Shown here piece by piece: positions 23,335-34,395 of a stretch of 64,000 nt of DNA. The notes under the pieces are model-generated. The model saw nothing but the letters and a program-made list of their open reading frames with translations. It had not been told where the DNA came from and ran no database searches. Each line of letters opens with the position of its first letter. Within the stretch, counting starts at the first letter, position 1. A program made the position numbers and the translations under genes. The stretch comes from Liolophura sinensis. Taxonomy: Eukaryota > Mollusca > Polyplacophora > Chitonida > Chitonidae. The stretch is taken from NCBI RefSeq assembly GCF_032854445.1, contig NC_088295.1:74550028-74614027 (forward strand), in the 5' to 3' direction.

Positions 23335-23442
23335 CAAACTGTTGACGGTCGTGTGCCCCGTTTCTTCCCACAATATTGCTGGCCGCCGTTGTATAAGTAA
23401 AATATTCATGAGTACAGCAGTTAAATAAATAAATAAATAAAT
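23335..23442 (+). mobile_element. SINE-A, 5'-truncated
   Basis: A second tail-containing copy just downstream in the same orientation. It starts at GCAAACTGTTGACGGTCG and ends in five AAAT units. More diverged than its neighbour, with no clear TSD. Confidence 0.85.
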
Positions 23443-24489
23443 AAACCTTAGAAATATTCAACCAAACTACTTTACATTTAACGCACTTGACATGGAAAAC
23501 ATCGATATCCATGTATCTGTTTTATTTAATGTCACCAGATAGGTCAGAACAATCAGCATATGAGTGTTGATGTTCTATTCCTAACAGTGCTTCTTCGTAT
23601 CTATAAAATCCATGGCTCTGGTTTGGGCGATACAACCATAGCTCAGATGTAATGCTTGAAACATATGACCTCCGATTTCCTGACCCGAAATCTAGCACTC
23701 TACTAGCTGAGGTAATGGGAAATTATCACTAACTATACTGTTTGCGTAAGCTTCTCCCGTTGTAACACGTGCCTAGAAATACCACAGAGAAAAGACAATC
23801 GGCACATTGCCCGTTTTAAGCCTTTTCACGAATCCTCAGTGATTGATTTATTAAACCTGGCAATACATTATGTTGTTTGTGTAATCCCTTAGTCTTGAGA
23901 TATTGGTATTTATTGGTATTTTTGGAGGGGTGGGGTGGGAAGTGTTTGTTTTTGTTTTTGCCATCATACATTACTTAATTGCAGTGATTGATAGCATAAG
24001 CATATGCCTGTGTAACATGGCTGGGTTTAATCTGTCAGTGTCAGCAGACCTGGGGAGGGACCACCTGATCATGACGGCAACTAATTGACGCCAACACCCG
24101 GCGTAATATCATTCCAATCATCAGTCAAATATCTGTCTGGGAGCGACAGAAGCATGACTCTTACAACAGGAAAATTGAAGCTGTTTAACGCATATGGGTA
24201 TTGACCTTAATAAGATGTCAGACTGACAACATTTATCAAAGCGCAATCGCGCTCACTCTGTCTTTATATTTTTATGAAGTTGTTCTCACCTGTCATTTAA
24301 AGCTCAAAGTACACGAGCTTTTCACACGCATAAGGTCGAAAACGGACACGGGAACGTGTTAACCTAGGCACGTGCGTCTGATACTGTACGTCCGGCAAAT
24401 AGTAATCCATCATGACACGTAGCCGCGCAAAACCTCATAATGTCTAGAGTTACCTGGGATCATTCAGATCAAGTAAGTAAAAGACGAGT
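23443..24489. other. No gene seen
   Basis: Nothing recognised apart from short open frames. CpG frequency rises toward the right end. Confidence 0.45.
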
Positions 24490-24965
24490 TAAAAGTTGCG
24501 TATTATACATCATCCAAAAATGTCGCTAGTGAACTCTTTGAGTAGTTGTATTTCTACTCTCCCGCGTAATCTTTTCACTGTTCCGCGAAAACAAGAGAAA
24601 GGCAACGCCGCACAGACCACGTTCTATGGAACTATCACACGAGAAAACCAAATTCAAGGAAATATCCTACAAAATTTGCGTGATTTCCTTGCATGTTCTT
24701 TTTCCGCTCGCACGCTAGAATTTCTGGTTCATGTAAGCAGAAGATATTTGTATGCAAATCATACTTAGTCATGCGTGAAGAGATTTCCATTATTTCCGCG
24801 CGCACGATATCGGACGCCCACATGCGTGAGCACGTGACCCTGCCCGTTCTCGCGCCTTTATACGGTTATAATATGGCTTCCATACGTTTTATCTCATCTG
24901 TTCCAGATCGTTGGAAAGGTTGCTACAGTGTTCATTTTAGCCCATCTATTCCATATGGTGAGCGT
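24490..24965 (+). promoter_or_regulatory. CpG-rich, promoter-like segment
   Basis: Visibly richer in CpG than its surroundings (clusters near 24600, 24710, 24800-24855). It holds an exact octamer ATGCAAAT (24752-24759), an E-box CACGTG (24831-24836) and TATA-like strings (TTTATAC at 24857-24863, TTATAATATGG at about 24866-24875). Downstream, a GT donor follows an ATG immediately (ATG|GTGAGC at 24955-24963), as a first exon ending at its start codon would. No downstream coding exon is identified, so a promoter is an inference from composition and motifs. Confidence 0.3.
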
Positions 24966-25539
24966 TTGTGATATTGCCGCAGTGTTTCTCTTTTCGTGTT
25001 AAACGTCTAGATAAACACACAAATCTTCATACCATTCACAAGTATGAAGCCTACTGATATAAATTCTTTATTTAGAATTAAGCAGCGGTACTGATTGACA
25101 GTTGTCATTAAATATTAACAGACATGGCATTTATTGGACGCATTTACTCTTCTCTTCCTCCGGGGAAATCTACTACAAGTAAGCAGAAGATAGCAGTAAC
25201 CCCATACTACCTGTTACCTGCATATGGAGTGATGTTCGGTCGATACAGGAGCAGGTGCGAGCGATACAAGGCAATGACTAATGACATAATTTATAGATGT
25301 TCTTCAACCCAATAAACGTTTAGCATTTGCATGATAATATTTTTTCCTCTTCAATTATTTTTTGTTCAAACCCTTTCAGATGGTTTCTTCATTCAGATGG
25401 CATGATTTTGTTAATATACTGACCAATTTTCAAGGTCATAGCTTGAGTAGTTTGTACACAGTGTTAAAATGAAAACATAGCCTCAAAAACGCACTTTCCG
25501 ATGACCCACATTGCATCACCTGTCAGGTGTCATGAGTAG
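24966..25539. other. No confirmed gene
   Basis: A 63-codon plus-strand frame from an ATG at 25124 (starting MAFIGRIYSS) has no known motif. I cannot tell it from chance. Confidence 0.3.
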
Positions 25540-25746
25540 AGCGCGCGCTGCAAAAGTCTGATACGCATCAAGGACTGCTGGGGAAAAATTAATCTTAAGG
25601 AGATTCGGGACTCAATCAGTTCATGGAAGAAACGTTTCGCGCCGTCTACCGAGAGGATGAACGACCAGTTGATCACCTTTTCAAGTAAAACAAGGTATAA
25701 CATCATTTTGAAATGTCCGGAACATGCGTTTTTGACACTATTTTGA
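25540..25746 (+). CDS. Orphan open frame, possible exon remnant
   Basis: An open frame of 68 codons without an ATG start, between TAG (25537-25539) and TGA (25744-25746). Composition is protein-like in the first two thirds (SLIRIKDCWGKINLKEIRD, then SISSWKKRFAPSTERMND) and locally CpG-rich. No family is recognised. It might be an exon or a fragment of an old mobile-element gene. Confidence 0.15.
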   Translation, partial: SARCKSLIRIKDCWGKINLKEIRDSISSWKKRFAPSTERMNDQLITFSSKTRYNIILKCPEHAFLTLF

Positions 25747-26389
25747 TTTTGGTCCCATGAAAAGAAATCTTAAAGGATGAAATTGAAATTTGGTCTGTAT
25801 ACTTAGGACATAATGGCTTTTGAGTGTGTAGATTTTTAGAAGAGGGTTTCGGAGATGCTGAGTGTACGGCCCATTTTTTTATGCCCACCCTATATATATA
25901 TAGATGCTTTCACCATGCTTACCACTTCACCCCCTCTGTAAACAAAAACCCTTCATGTGATGATAGGGGAACTAAGTTTTCGCAGAAATCTAGACACCCA
26001 AACATCTAAATCAAACAAAATTTGTGCGAGAATATCTCTCCTGTTATGGTATCTCAAGTGAATCAGGGCAACTGTGTACATAATGAAATGGTTGCTTCGT
26101 GGAATATTGTTTTGCAACGCTCATGAGTGGTGATCAGCCCAGAACAGCTAATATGGCTCATATATGGCCCTGGGGTTGCCTCCCTTCCCCCAGTCAGGTT
26201 GGACGTGATTTTTCTACTCTCCGAAAATGCGATGTATTTCTGACCTGTATGGTACATTTATTAGGTTGTGATTGCTCCGTTAATTTTCTGTATTTTTCTG
26301 CTCAGAGAATTTTCGGTTCGGTTGAACTACTTTGTTTGGTATTTGAGTTTACTTTTCAGCAACCTGGTGTTGTTGTTGTTGTTGTTGTT
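25747..26389. other. No gene seen
   Basis: A (GTT)n tract at about 26368-26390 lies just before the LINE. A 5' UTR of the LINE may extend into this stretch, but I see no boundary. Confidence 0.4.
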
Positions 26390-26515
26390 AACTTGTTGCT
26401 TTGGTTGATAGGATTGTGTGTTTGTATTCTCTTTGTGTATTATAGTGTTATACTGTTACTTTGTATATTTGTAATTCTTTGCTTTGTGAAGAAATTGTTA
26501 AAGGTAGATTCTGTA

Positions 26516-27127
26516 ATGGGGCGAGATGCTGTGTGCAGGATTCAAACAAAGGCTTTGTCCAGAGGTGTGATATATGGTACTGGGGAGGAGGTTACTGAGA
26601 GTGAGGTCCTGGGGGAAATGAAAAGTTTTAAGCGTGTAAAAGTTGAACGCAAAGGCAGAGAGAAAATCCCCACGTCATGTATTCTCCTACATTTTGATGA
26701 TTTGGGTTTTGAGATATTCCAGGTTAAACAAAATATTCTCCCTGTTATTTGATGCTTCCGTTGCCAACGTTTTAATCATGTAGCTTCCGAATGCCGTGGT
26801 AATCTGAGGTGCCCTGGATGCAGCGAAAGGCGTGAGTACAAAGACTGTCCTAACAAAAATGCCCCTAAGTGTGTGAATTGTGGAGATCTCCACAGCTCAG
26901 CGTATCGAGGTTGCCCAAAACGTAAAGAGGTGAATAAATCCCAGTTTATTAGAGTTACGGAAAAAGAGTCTTTCGCTGAGGCACTCAAAAGTGTGAGAGC
27001 TCAGGAAAGTGAGGCCATGAATTTATCACAGGTTCTTGCTTTTGACGAATCCATGTGGGATATCCCAAGTGGTGAAGAGCATGCAAATCCATGTAGTTCA
27101 CAGTGTAGATCACACCCACAGAGGTAA
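26516..27127 (+). pseudogene. LINE ORF1 (nucleic-acid-binding, zinc knuckles), broken
   Basis: From an ATG at 26516 one frame runs to TAA at 27125-27127, interrupted once by TGA at 26750-26752. The first part has the RNA-binding-like region usual for this ORF1 type (RIQTKALSRGVIYG). Right after the stop come knuckles: CFRCQRFNHVASEC (CCHC), CPGCSERREYKDC (histidine lost) and CVNCGDLHSSAYRGC. The stop replaces the position usually held by arginine just before CFRC, consistent with CGA to TGA decay at a CpG. The protein would bind element RNA in the ribonucleoprotein. Some ORF1 sequence may continue past 27127 in another frame. Confidence 0.8.
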
Positions 27128-27448
27128 CTTTAGGCAATTGTCCAAAGAAAAGCACTAATGCCCAAACTGATTCTGAGGCTGTTGTTCAGACCGAAATGTG
27201 TAGTTCGTCTACAGTAATAAGTGTTGTTACTCTGTTCGCAGATATACTGTTTCATTATATCAAAGTGTCAAAAGGTAAAAAGAAGTAAATGACCATATTG
27301 CTGAATGTGCAGAGCGTCATTTTGGTAGTTCTGTCGTTGATATTAAGGAATTGTGGGGGGAAATGCAACAAAGAAACTTTACGCTTAAATAATGGATAAG
27401 TTCCAATATGTATACTTGTGTGGAATCTTGGGTTGTATACTTACTATA

Positions 27449-28340
27449 ATGTCCTTCAACATCTTGGAACAAAACATCCCGTCCTTGTATGCCCATGGTC
27501 AGGAATTTAAATTTTTCCTTTCCAATCTTGATCCAAAACCAGACATAGTTTGTTTACATGAAACATTTTTAAGCCTGAGTATGATTTTACTTTTCCTGGA
27601 TATGCTGTCATTAGAGTAGGCAGGATGTGTTGGAGCAGAGGTGGACTTGCTATGTTTATCAAGAATGGCCTTTTATTTACTGAAATAAAGTTACTGAGGT
27701 TATTGAGTGTCAGTGCTTCCAGATTGCAATGGACAGTAACAGGTCGGTGAATGGTGTAAACCTATATAACCCATGTAAGAAGCACTACAATGATTTTAAG
27801 ATCTTACTGGATCACTGTTCTCCGAATCCTGTTATTATCTGTGCTAACCTCAATGCGCACCACGCTGTGTGGGGAGGCACAGGTATTGACACAAATGATA
27901 GATGTTTGTATGAGATTATCCAAGATTATGAACTGGTGGTATTAAATGGTGGTTCTGAGACTCGTTTAGATGCACATTCAGGGAAACTTTTAGCAATAGA
28001 CCTCACATAGTCATCCAAAAGAGTAGGCTCTATATGCACGTGGTCAACAGATTATCAATCTCCATGTGGAAGTGACCATTATCCAGTATCAGTATCTTTA
28101 GGCTTTCATCCTCACTCCGACGATACTGGCTCATTGCCAAGGTGGAGGTTAAGTAAAACAGATTGGACCAAGTATAGCATAGCTTGTGATTTGTACTTCA
28201 GTCAAGACTTGTATGACAGAGATGTAAATAAGTTTTTAGACAACATTATTACTGCTTTAAATGCAGCAGATAGTGAGGCTGTTCAAAAAACTTCTGGGAA
28301 CATTCCAGGAAAAGCACCTTTCCCCTGGTAGACAGAGGAA
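27449..28340 (+). pseudogene. LINE ORF2 endonuclease domain, frameshifted
   Basis: Begins near ATG 27449 (SFNILEQNIPSLYAHGQEF) followed by KPDIVCLHETFL, the region of the catalytic glutamate. It continues in other frames with GLAMFIKNGL (about 27640-27670), PVIICANLNAHHAVWGG (about 27829-27880) and SDHYP (28071-28085), the conserved asparagine and aspartate-histidine motifs. In functional relatives the third motif usually reads GDFNAHH, so D to N and neighbouring changes are visible. The domain nicks the target DNA to start reverse transcription. At least two frameshifts and an in-frame stop (TAG at about 28008) disable it. Confidence 0.8.
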
Positions 28341-28539
28341 TGTTCGCAAGCTATAAAGGAAAGGGGAAAAAGTTTAAAAAAAGAGCACAGCATACAAGGT
28401 TGTATAAGGATATCATTGTGTTTAAGAGCACCAAAGCGCAGGCCCAGATGAATATTAAAAGGGCACAAAAGGAGCAAGGTTCTGTTTCAACATAAATCGT
28501 AACACACCTATTAAGAATGTATGGCCCATTATATGCCCA

Positions 28540-29640
28540 TTATTGAAGATTTTTCCCTGATGGAGCTTAAACAGGCATTTAGTGGCACAAAGGACTCCTC
28601 CCCAGGGGAAGATGGGATCAGTTACTCTGTGGTTAAGCATCTCCCAGAAAGCAGTCTAAATGTGTTACTTTTGTTTTTAACACCATATGGGCAAATATGA
28701 AAGTTCCGGTTTCATGGAAAAAGGCTGTTGTCATCCCAGTGCCAAAGCCTGGCAAAGATCCATCTCCAGTTTCATCATATAGTCCCATTGCTCTCACACC
28801 AGCGCTCTGTAAAATCATGGAAAAAATGATTAAGTCAAGACTCGAGTGGTTTCTAAATAAGAACGAAGTCTATTCTGTCTTTCAGAGTGGTTTTAGGAAA
28901 AGTAGAAGTACTACAGACCATGTTGTCTCCCTTGAAACATCCATTAAGAGGTCACTTGCGAGTAAAGAATGTAACCTGGTAGCCTTTCTCGATATCGAAA
29001 GGGCATATGATATGTTGTGGGGGCGTGGACTGTTAATTAAGATGGAGGGGTTGGGTATTGGAGGTAGGCTGCTTGGTTGGGTGAAGGACTTTTTCCCGGG
29101 CGCACAATGCAGGTTCGCGTTGGTACCGACTTTTCACGACCGGTTTCTGCTGAAAATGGTACCCCACAAGGAAGCGTTTTATCCCCAACACTGTTCAATA
29201 TAGCCATCAACAATTTACCATCGGTCCTCAACCCGAACATAAATTGCTCCCTTTTTGCTGACGATAAAGCTATTGGGTTCAGTGCTAAGAATATATACAT
29301 AGCAGAGATGTATATACACCAGGCCTTGAATGAAATTACCAAATGGAACAAACTGTGAGGATTCGAAGTCCGAAGCTGTCTTGTTTACTAGAAGGCGGGT
29401 TAAGTTACCAGTGCCACTTCTTATAGGGAACAGTGCAGTTAATGTCTCTTTATCATTCAGATATGTCGGCGCTGTATTTGACAGGAGACTTACATGGTCA
29501 AAACATATTGAAATGATTGTTACAAAATGTCAGAAAGCCCTTAACCTTACGCGGGCTATATCTGGGAAATCCTGTGGAGGTGGAGGTAGGGGGGGGATAA
29601 ATCCTGATAAGATCGCGTCTAGACTATTGTTGTGAAGCCT
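28540..29640 (+). pseudogene. LINE ORF2 reverse transcriptase domain, frameshifted
   Basis: Recognisable RT blocks in order: PGEDGISYSVVKHL (about 28600), VIPVPKPGKDPSP with YSPIALTPALCKIMEKMI (28735-28830), FQSGFRKSRSTTDHV, AFLDIERAYDMLW (about 28983-29020), GTPQGSVLSPTLFNI (about 29158-29202) and the catalytic FADD (29254-29265). The core aspartates survive. The frame changes near 29095 and again near 29350-29360, so no single protein can be made. The thumb region (SFRYVGAVFDRRLTWSKHI) is still clear. A G-rich run at 29576-29596 marks another break. Confidence 0.9.
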
Positions 29641-30500
29641 TTGACTCTGCTTGCTTTTCTCTTAACTGTAAAATGGATGCTGTTCAATGTGCTGGTCTCA
29701 GGATTTGTACAGGGACGCTTAAGACCACCCCTCTTAATGTTTTACAAAATGATATGTAATGGGTGGCCATTGGATCTTAGGAGATACATGCACACTCTCA
29801 AATATTCTCTTGTGTTGAAGGCATCTCTTAATAACTCAGCATCATCTGTTTTAACACTTGTGAATTTGATAGCACTTTAAATGTTCATAAGGAGTATAAG
29901 CCATTTAACCTCAGGGCACTGGATATAATTGAACGTTTGGGCTGTAACACAAGTTGCCTTTGTCAAACCTCTGTCCCTGACTTTCCACCTTGGCACTTGG
30001 TAACCCCCAACATCTCGTTGGATCTTCAAAGTGTAATTAAGAAATCTGATCCGGTAAATGTCATGAAATCCTTTGCACTGAGTTACGTCTGCGAAAATTT
30101 CAGGCACTGCCTGAATATTTACACGGATGCATCCATATGTCCAGAGAGTGGCAAAGTGGGGGCAGCATTTTGTATCCCAGAGCTTAAGTATAATAAAAGC
30201 TCCCGGTTATCCGATTTCAGTTCAGCATTTGCTGCCGAACCTATGGCCATTTTAACATCCCTGTATTTTGTGCTCGACTTTAATCCGAATAATGTTGTTA
30301 TTTTTACGGATACTTTAAGTGCTTTACAAGCCACATGAAACTTCATTTGGAGTGTATTCTGATCCATGGTTTTAGAGGTATTACATATGTGTACAGTACT
30401 ACATTTTAAAGGAGTTAATATCAGTCTTGGTTGGATCCCCGTACATGCTGGTACAGCTGGAAATGAAGTTTGTGTGGTGATCTGCCGCAGGGTCATAATT
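29641..30500 (+). pseudogene. LINE ORF2 C-terminal region with RNase H, broken
   Basis: After a linker (AFDSACFSLNCKMDAVQCAG in mixed frames) the RNase H fold appears: IYTDASICPESGKVGAAF (first aspartate near 30126), AAEPMAILTSLY (glutamate) and IFTDTLSAL (second aspartate near 30309), then past a stop at 30336-30338 and a frame change WIPVHAGTAGNE, the usual histidine-containing end motif. RNase H removes RNA from the RNA-DNA hybrid. Its presence separates this LINE from Jockey, RTE and CR1 types. The domain is inactivated by stops. Confidence 0.85.
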
Positions 30501-30869
30501 CCGCTCTGCACGCTTTTGGTTTAACCTACTTGTGCGTTTTGTCATGAGCTGTAATCTTGTTTAGATATCTTTTTTGCATGAAATGCTGCTTGTGTATATT
30601 GGTGTGTTTTATTATTGCTTCGCATGATCAGAACTCCACTCTGCATGTTTCTGGCTTAGTCCATTTGCGTTTGTGTGCTGTTGTTATGAACTGTTTTTTC
30701 TGTGCCTACCTTTGATGTGTTTTGCCATGATCTTTAACTGACGCTGTTGTATTGCTTTGGCGCGAATCATTCCAATGAATGGAACGCCAGTAATATTATA
30801 TCTGTCAGTCTGTCTATGGCCCTGAATTCAGCGCTTATCCCGATCCTGTGAATCATTTTAGTGAATGGT
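30501..30869 (+). other. LINE 3' untranslated region
   Basis: Noncoding, T-rich. It has a local inverted motif near 30758-30787 (GGCG..ATTCCA/TGGAACGCC) that could form a stem-loop; some LINE 3' ends use such structures for recognition by their RT. The role is inferred. Confidence 0.5.
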
Positions 30870-31056
30870 AGGGGTCTCCGTGGCTCAGTTGGTTAGCGCT
30901 CTAGCGCAGCCTAATGACCCAGGAGCCTCTCACTAATGCGGTCGCATTGAGTTCAAGTACAGCTCATGAGGCCCACCATAATGTTGGCCGCCGTCGTATG
31001 AGTGAAATATTCTTGAATACAGCGTAAAACAACAATCAAATAAATAAATAAATGAA
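30870..31056 (+). mobile_element. SINE-A with internal deletion, inside LINE 3' region
   Basis: A good tRNA-like head (A box TGGCTCAGTTGG, B-box region GAGTTCAAGTAC) is joined directly to the 3' domain (CCCACCATAATGTTGGCC). The central domain is missing. The tail is AAAT units. TGAATGGT flanks it at 30862-30869 and 31057-31064. Its insertion is younger than the LINE. Confidence 0.9.
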
Positions 31057-31165
31057 TGAATGGTCAGTCAATAGTATTTTGTTCTCGTTATCCAAACCTT
31101 TCTGTCAGTTTCTAATTATGTTCATTTTGTGAGCCAATAAAGTAGTTTGTTAGACAGGCTAAAAA

Positions 31166-32713
31166 AAAATCTCTCATCAGATCGACGATGCAACCGCTGA
31201 CAATTTATTTCACTAAACAGTTTTATCAGGGCCTTTACCTCACTAAGCCGGAAATACATGTAAGTGACGGTATTAAATCAAACGCTATTCCAATGTACTA
31301 TTATGATTCATTTTCTCTTTGAACTCTAGACCATAGAATGCTATTCTAATTTCTTAATATGATTTGCTTGCTCAATGAACTCTAGACCTTAAAATAGAAA
31401 CAACATAAATCCAAAATATTTCGTAAATCACCTTTTTTATCTCAAAGCTTTCAAGAATGGCGTTATTTCAAAGATCCGAACAGGTTTGAACAAGACTTTT
31501 CTTACATTAAAATGATCAGACCTAAAATAATAATGAATCTCATTTAGGCTTAGTAAGAACTAAATGTTAACTTCAAAGTTGTTTCTTGTACTACATGTGC
31601 GACTAAACATTGAATTGTGTCTTTTAAATCATAGGGTAGGCGTAATCTATAATGAAAAAGAGAGGAACATAAATGCTTGACATCAGTCTTATAGTCAAGC
31701 AGAAGGCCATATTTTAAGATTAAATTTATAAGCTTAAGATAGCTTTTGATACCTGGGCAGTGTGTTTGGATTAGAATCCAGTTGTAACTAGACTCCCTAC
31801 AAGCTAGCGTAGGCGTGTCGTAATTAGAACCCACTTCCCTGAAACAATATTTATCTCCTATGAGTCAAGGGAATTAACTGATGACGGTTTCTTATGGGAA
31901 GTGTTGTTATAGCCAGTCGTATCTTATAGATGGTGGTAGCATTTTGGCTTTCTTTCTGAGTTTAAATGAATCAAATTCCAAGCGGATAGAAATCATAAAT
32001 TACCTGAGAAAAGCCATGTCACACCGCACATATATTGTTACAATCTGCTGAATGCGTTGGTATAGCAAGATATTTTTGCTGTTGGATAAACAATCATGAA
32101 CTATAACTCTATATTCTATACCAGAAAATTAAAAAAAAATGATGAGGGATCATTAAACAAATCGCTGTTGGCAACATTGTTGTTCTAGAGTAAATAAATG
32201 ACGGCTCATTAAATACCTGTATGGGCAGTAATGAAGTAATTAATACTGATAGACAGTTCACAAAAATATTCCATTAACTATAGTTTCAACCACAATTTTT
32301 CTTGTTTGGTCAAAGTCTATGTAGCATATATTAATTGATGTTTATTCTTCAAATACATCATTTTGGAATTGCTTCAAGTCCTTGATAGTTAACATCCGTG
32401 TGCATCTTTTAATCGCTTCAAACACTACCGTTCATGATAACAGAGGCGCTCATGGCTCTATGACCGCCTATCTGGAACTCCATGCAGGAGAATGTATATG
32501 GCTAAAGTTTTACATTTTTCAGTCATTTGACGATGAAGAGTGAATTTGTGTTTTGTACATACATGTATTCTGTCTGTTCTTTTGACAGGGTTTGGGGCAT
32601 TATAGTCCAGAGAGTCCATGTCTCCAAAACGCTGCTGCCACTGAAGTATCATGCCTTTAAAGACACCAGACATGACACTCCACTCAGTCACATTAAACTG
32701 TTACCGAGCTAAC
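31166..32713. other. Gene-free stretch
   Basis: AT-rich. Short minus-strand frames (31550-31834, 32458-32691) have no recognisable product. Confidence 0.5.
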
Positions 32714-32860
32714 CAGTCCCTCATGGCTGACCGCGCAGCGAGGCAGCAACGAGAACCGTTTTTGGTATGACCCGGTTTAGATCCCGGTTTTATTTTAGAT
32801 CTCCCGACTTCAATGAGAACGCTCTAATCAATAGGCCACCGGAGACGCCCATTCCAAAGA
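32714..32860 (-). mobile_element. SINE-B-like head fragment
   Basis: The reverse complement reads like a tRNA-type head (GGTGGCCTATTGATTAGAGC, then CGGGAGATC and GGGATCTAAACC) followed by GGTCATACC and a CTGCCTCGCT..GGTCAGCATGA block that resembles SINE-B near 40090-40105. The 3' tail is missing. Confidence 0.6.
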
Positions 32861-34159
32861 TACCTGTTTTAACCAGTACTCAGGCCATCGTGATAACTAA
32901 AAGCTTGACAACATCAACTTGATTGAATGAAGATGCCGACAGACCAGTTCCAAGCAGAGAGCACTGAGCGCGAAGATAATAAAATTGGCGATTTAAGGTT
33001 TATACGCCAATAATTAAATTGGCACGATATGTCCTGCAAGTAGAACAAGTTCACGCACGTGTTGAAAAGCTCACTGATATTAATATAATAATCAGAATGC
33101 AACGGCTATCGACAAGCTTTTGTTCTAGCGCGAAGACATTTCCTACAGAGCATTGCCAAGATGATAGTCGGATTGCAACCATAAATCTATCAAGATAGAT
33201 TTCCTGGAGAAATCTAAATGATAAAACACTACAACGCGATCGTCTCACCTTTTAATGGAGAAATAATGATAGGTCATAGTGATGGTGGTTATAAATCATT
33301 TCCCTTGACAGAAGAGTCGAAGATGATATTTATACAGGCTGTCGGGTGTCCAAACGTGTATTAAATGTTAAGCTGGGCTTAAATCTTCAAATCAGTCCAG
33401 GCGTAATACAAAATTAATAGGACTTTATCCCAGGCTAAAACTGATTTTTGAACAAGCGGTCCATATTTTGAACCAGCGGTCCCAAAAGACACAGGGATAT
33501 TACTACCTATAGCAACCTGTGTTTAATCACCCATCATTACAAACTGTGCACACCGCCTTATGAATAAGAGCATTGTAACTTGTCAGGGTTAGTATGTTTT
33601 ACACGGAACAGTATATTTGTCTTACTCAGTCGATTCAAACGTGACAAGAAAATGCAAGAAACAACAACAACAGATCTATGCAGAATTAATGAAAAACAGC
33701 TATATAACAAAAAAAGTGGTTTGCATAGAGTGTTACCCGTGTTCTTCAAATGACAGTTATCGGCCTGTCCAGACTTCATGTATGTATATGGATGAGTGAC
33801 TTCTCTCACTCGACACATTCCAACTATAAAAGGACATATTTAATGCAAACGGGTAAGATAAAGGACAGTCACAAACCAACGTTAACGCCGTCTTCTTAAA
33901 GAAAAACAATTGGACCAGCAGAGTCCCGTATAATGGTTTTAATCTTCACCAAAACACTGTTCAAATGAAGACAAAATATTCATGCTGAGAATTGCTATCA
34001 ATACCTGTGGTTTAGACGTCTGAACGGAATTTTCTCTTAGCTGCTTTAATGAATAAATGATTTTGCATTCATATATACCACAAATCTATACATTACTACA
34101 CCAGGTCTGCCGTACACCGACTAAACGTTGACAACATCAGGGTGCTGGGTGTCCAACGT
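32861..34159. other. Gene-free stretch
   Basis: No recognised gene or element. Confidence 0.5.
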
Positions 34160-34395
34160 GCACTAGACCAGACAATCGAGCACAACACCAGGACAATCAT
34201 GCACTACACCAGGACTATGAAAATCACACAAGACTATAAAGACTATCAAGCACCACACCAGGACAATCATGCATTGCACCAGAACAACCCTGCATTACAC
34301 CACGACAACCATGCATTACACCAGGACAATCATGCATTACACCAGGACAATCGTGCATTACACCAGGACCATTATGTACTACAGTAAGACTATCA
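34160..34395 (+). repeat. 21-bp minisatellite
   Basis: Units of the CACCAGGACAATCATGCATTA type, regular from about 34255 to 34372 and decayed on the left. Because 21 is divisible by three, open frames with a seven-residue period (HQDNHAL) appear on both strands. I take these as artefacts of the period. Confidence 0.9.

Larger units (their letters stand above)
26390..31165 (+). mobile_element. Decayed LINE with RNase H, I-like superfamily
   Basis: A non-LTR retrotransposon in plus orientation with, in order, ORF1 (C-x2-C zinc knuckles), then ORF2 pieces for apurinic-type endonuclease, reverse transcriptase and RNase H. Having both a knuckle ORF1 and an RNase H domain fits the I/Nimb-like group rather than Jockey, CR1 or RTE; this is assignment by domain content only. 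Reading frames change several times, so it is inactive. A SINE-A sits in the 3' region (30870-31056). The true right end is uncertain; AATAAA at 31137-31142 is near it. No target-site duplication was found. Confidence 0.85.

Noticed and set aside
34142-34387. Repeat protein with HQDNHAL period
   Set aside because: The 21-bp minisatellite is open on both strands only because its period is a multiple of three; no start or splice context supports it.
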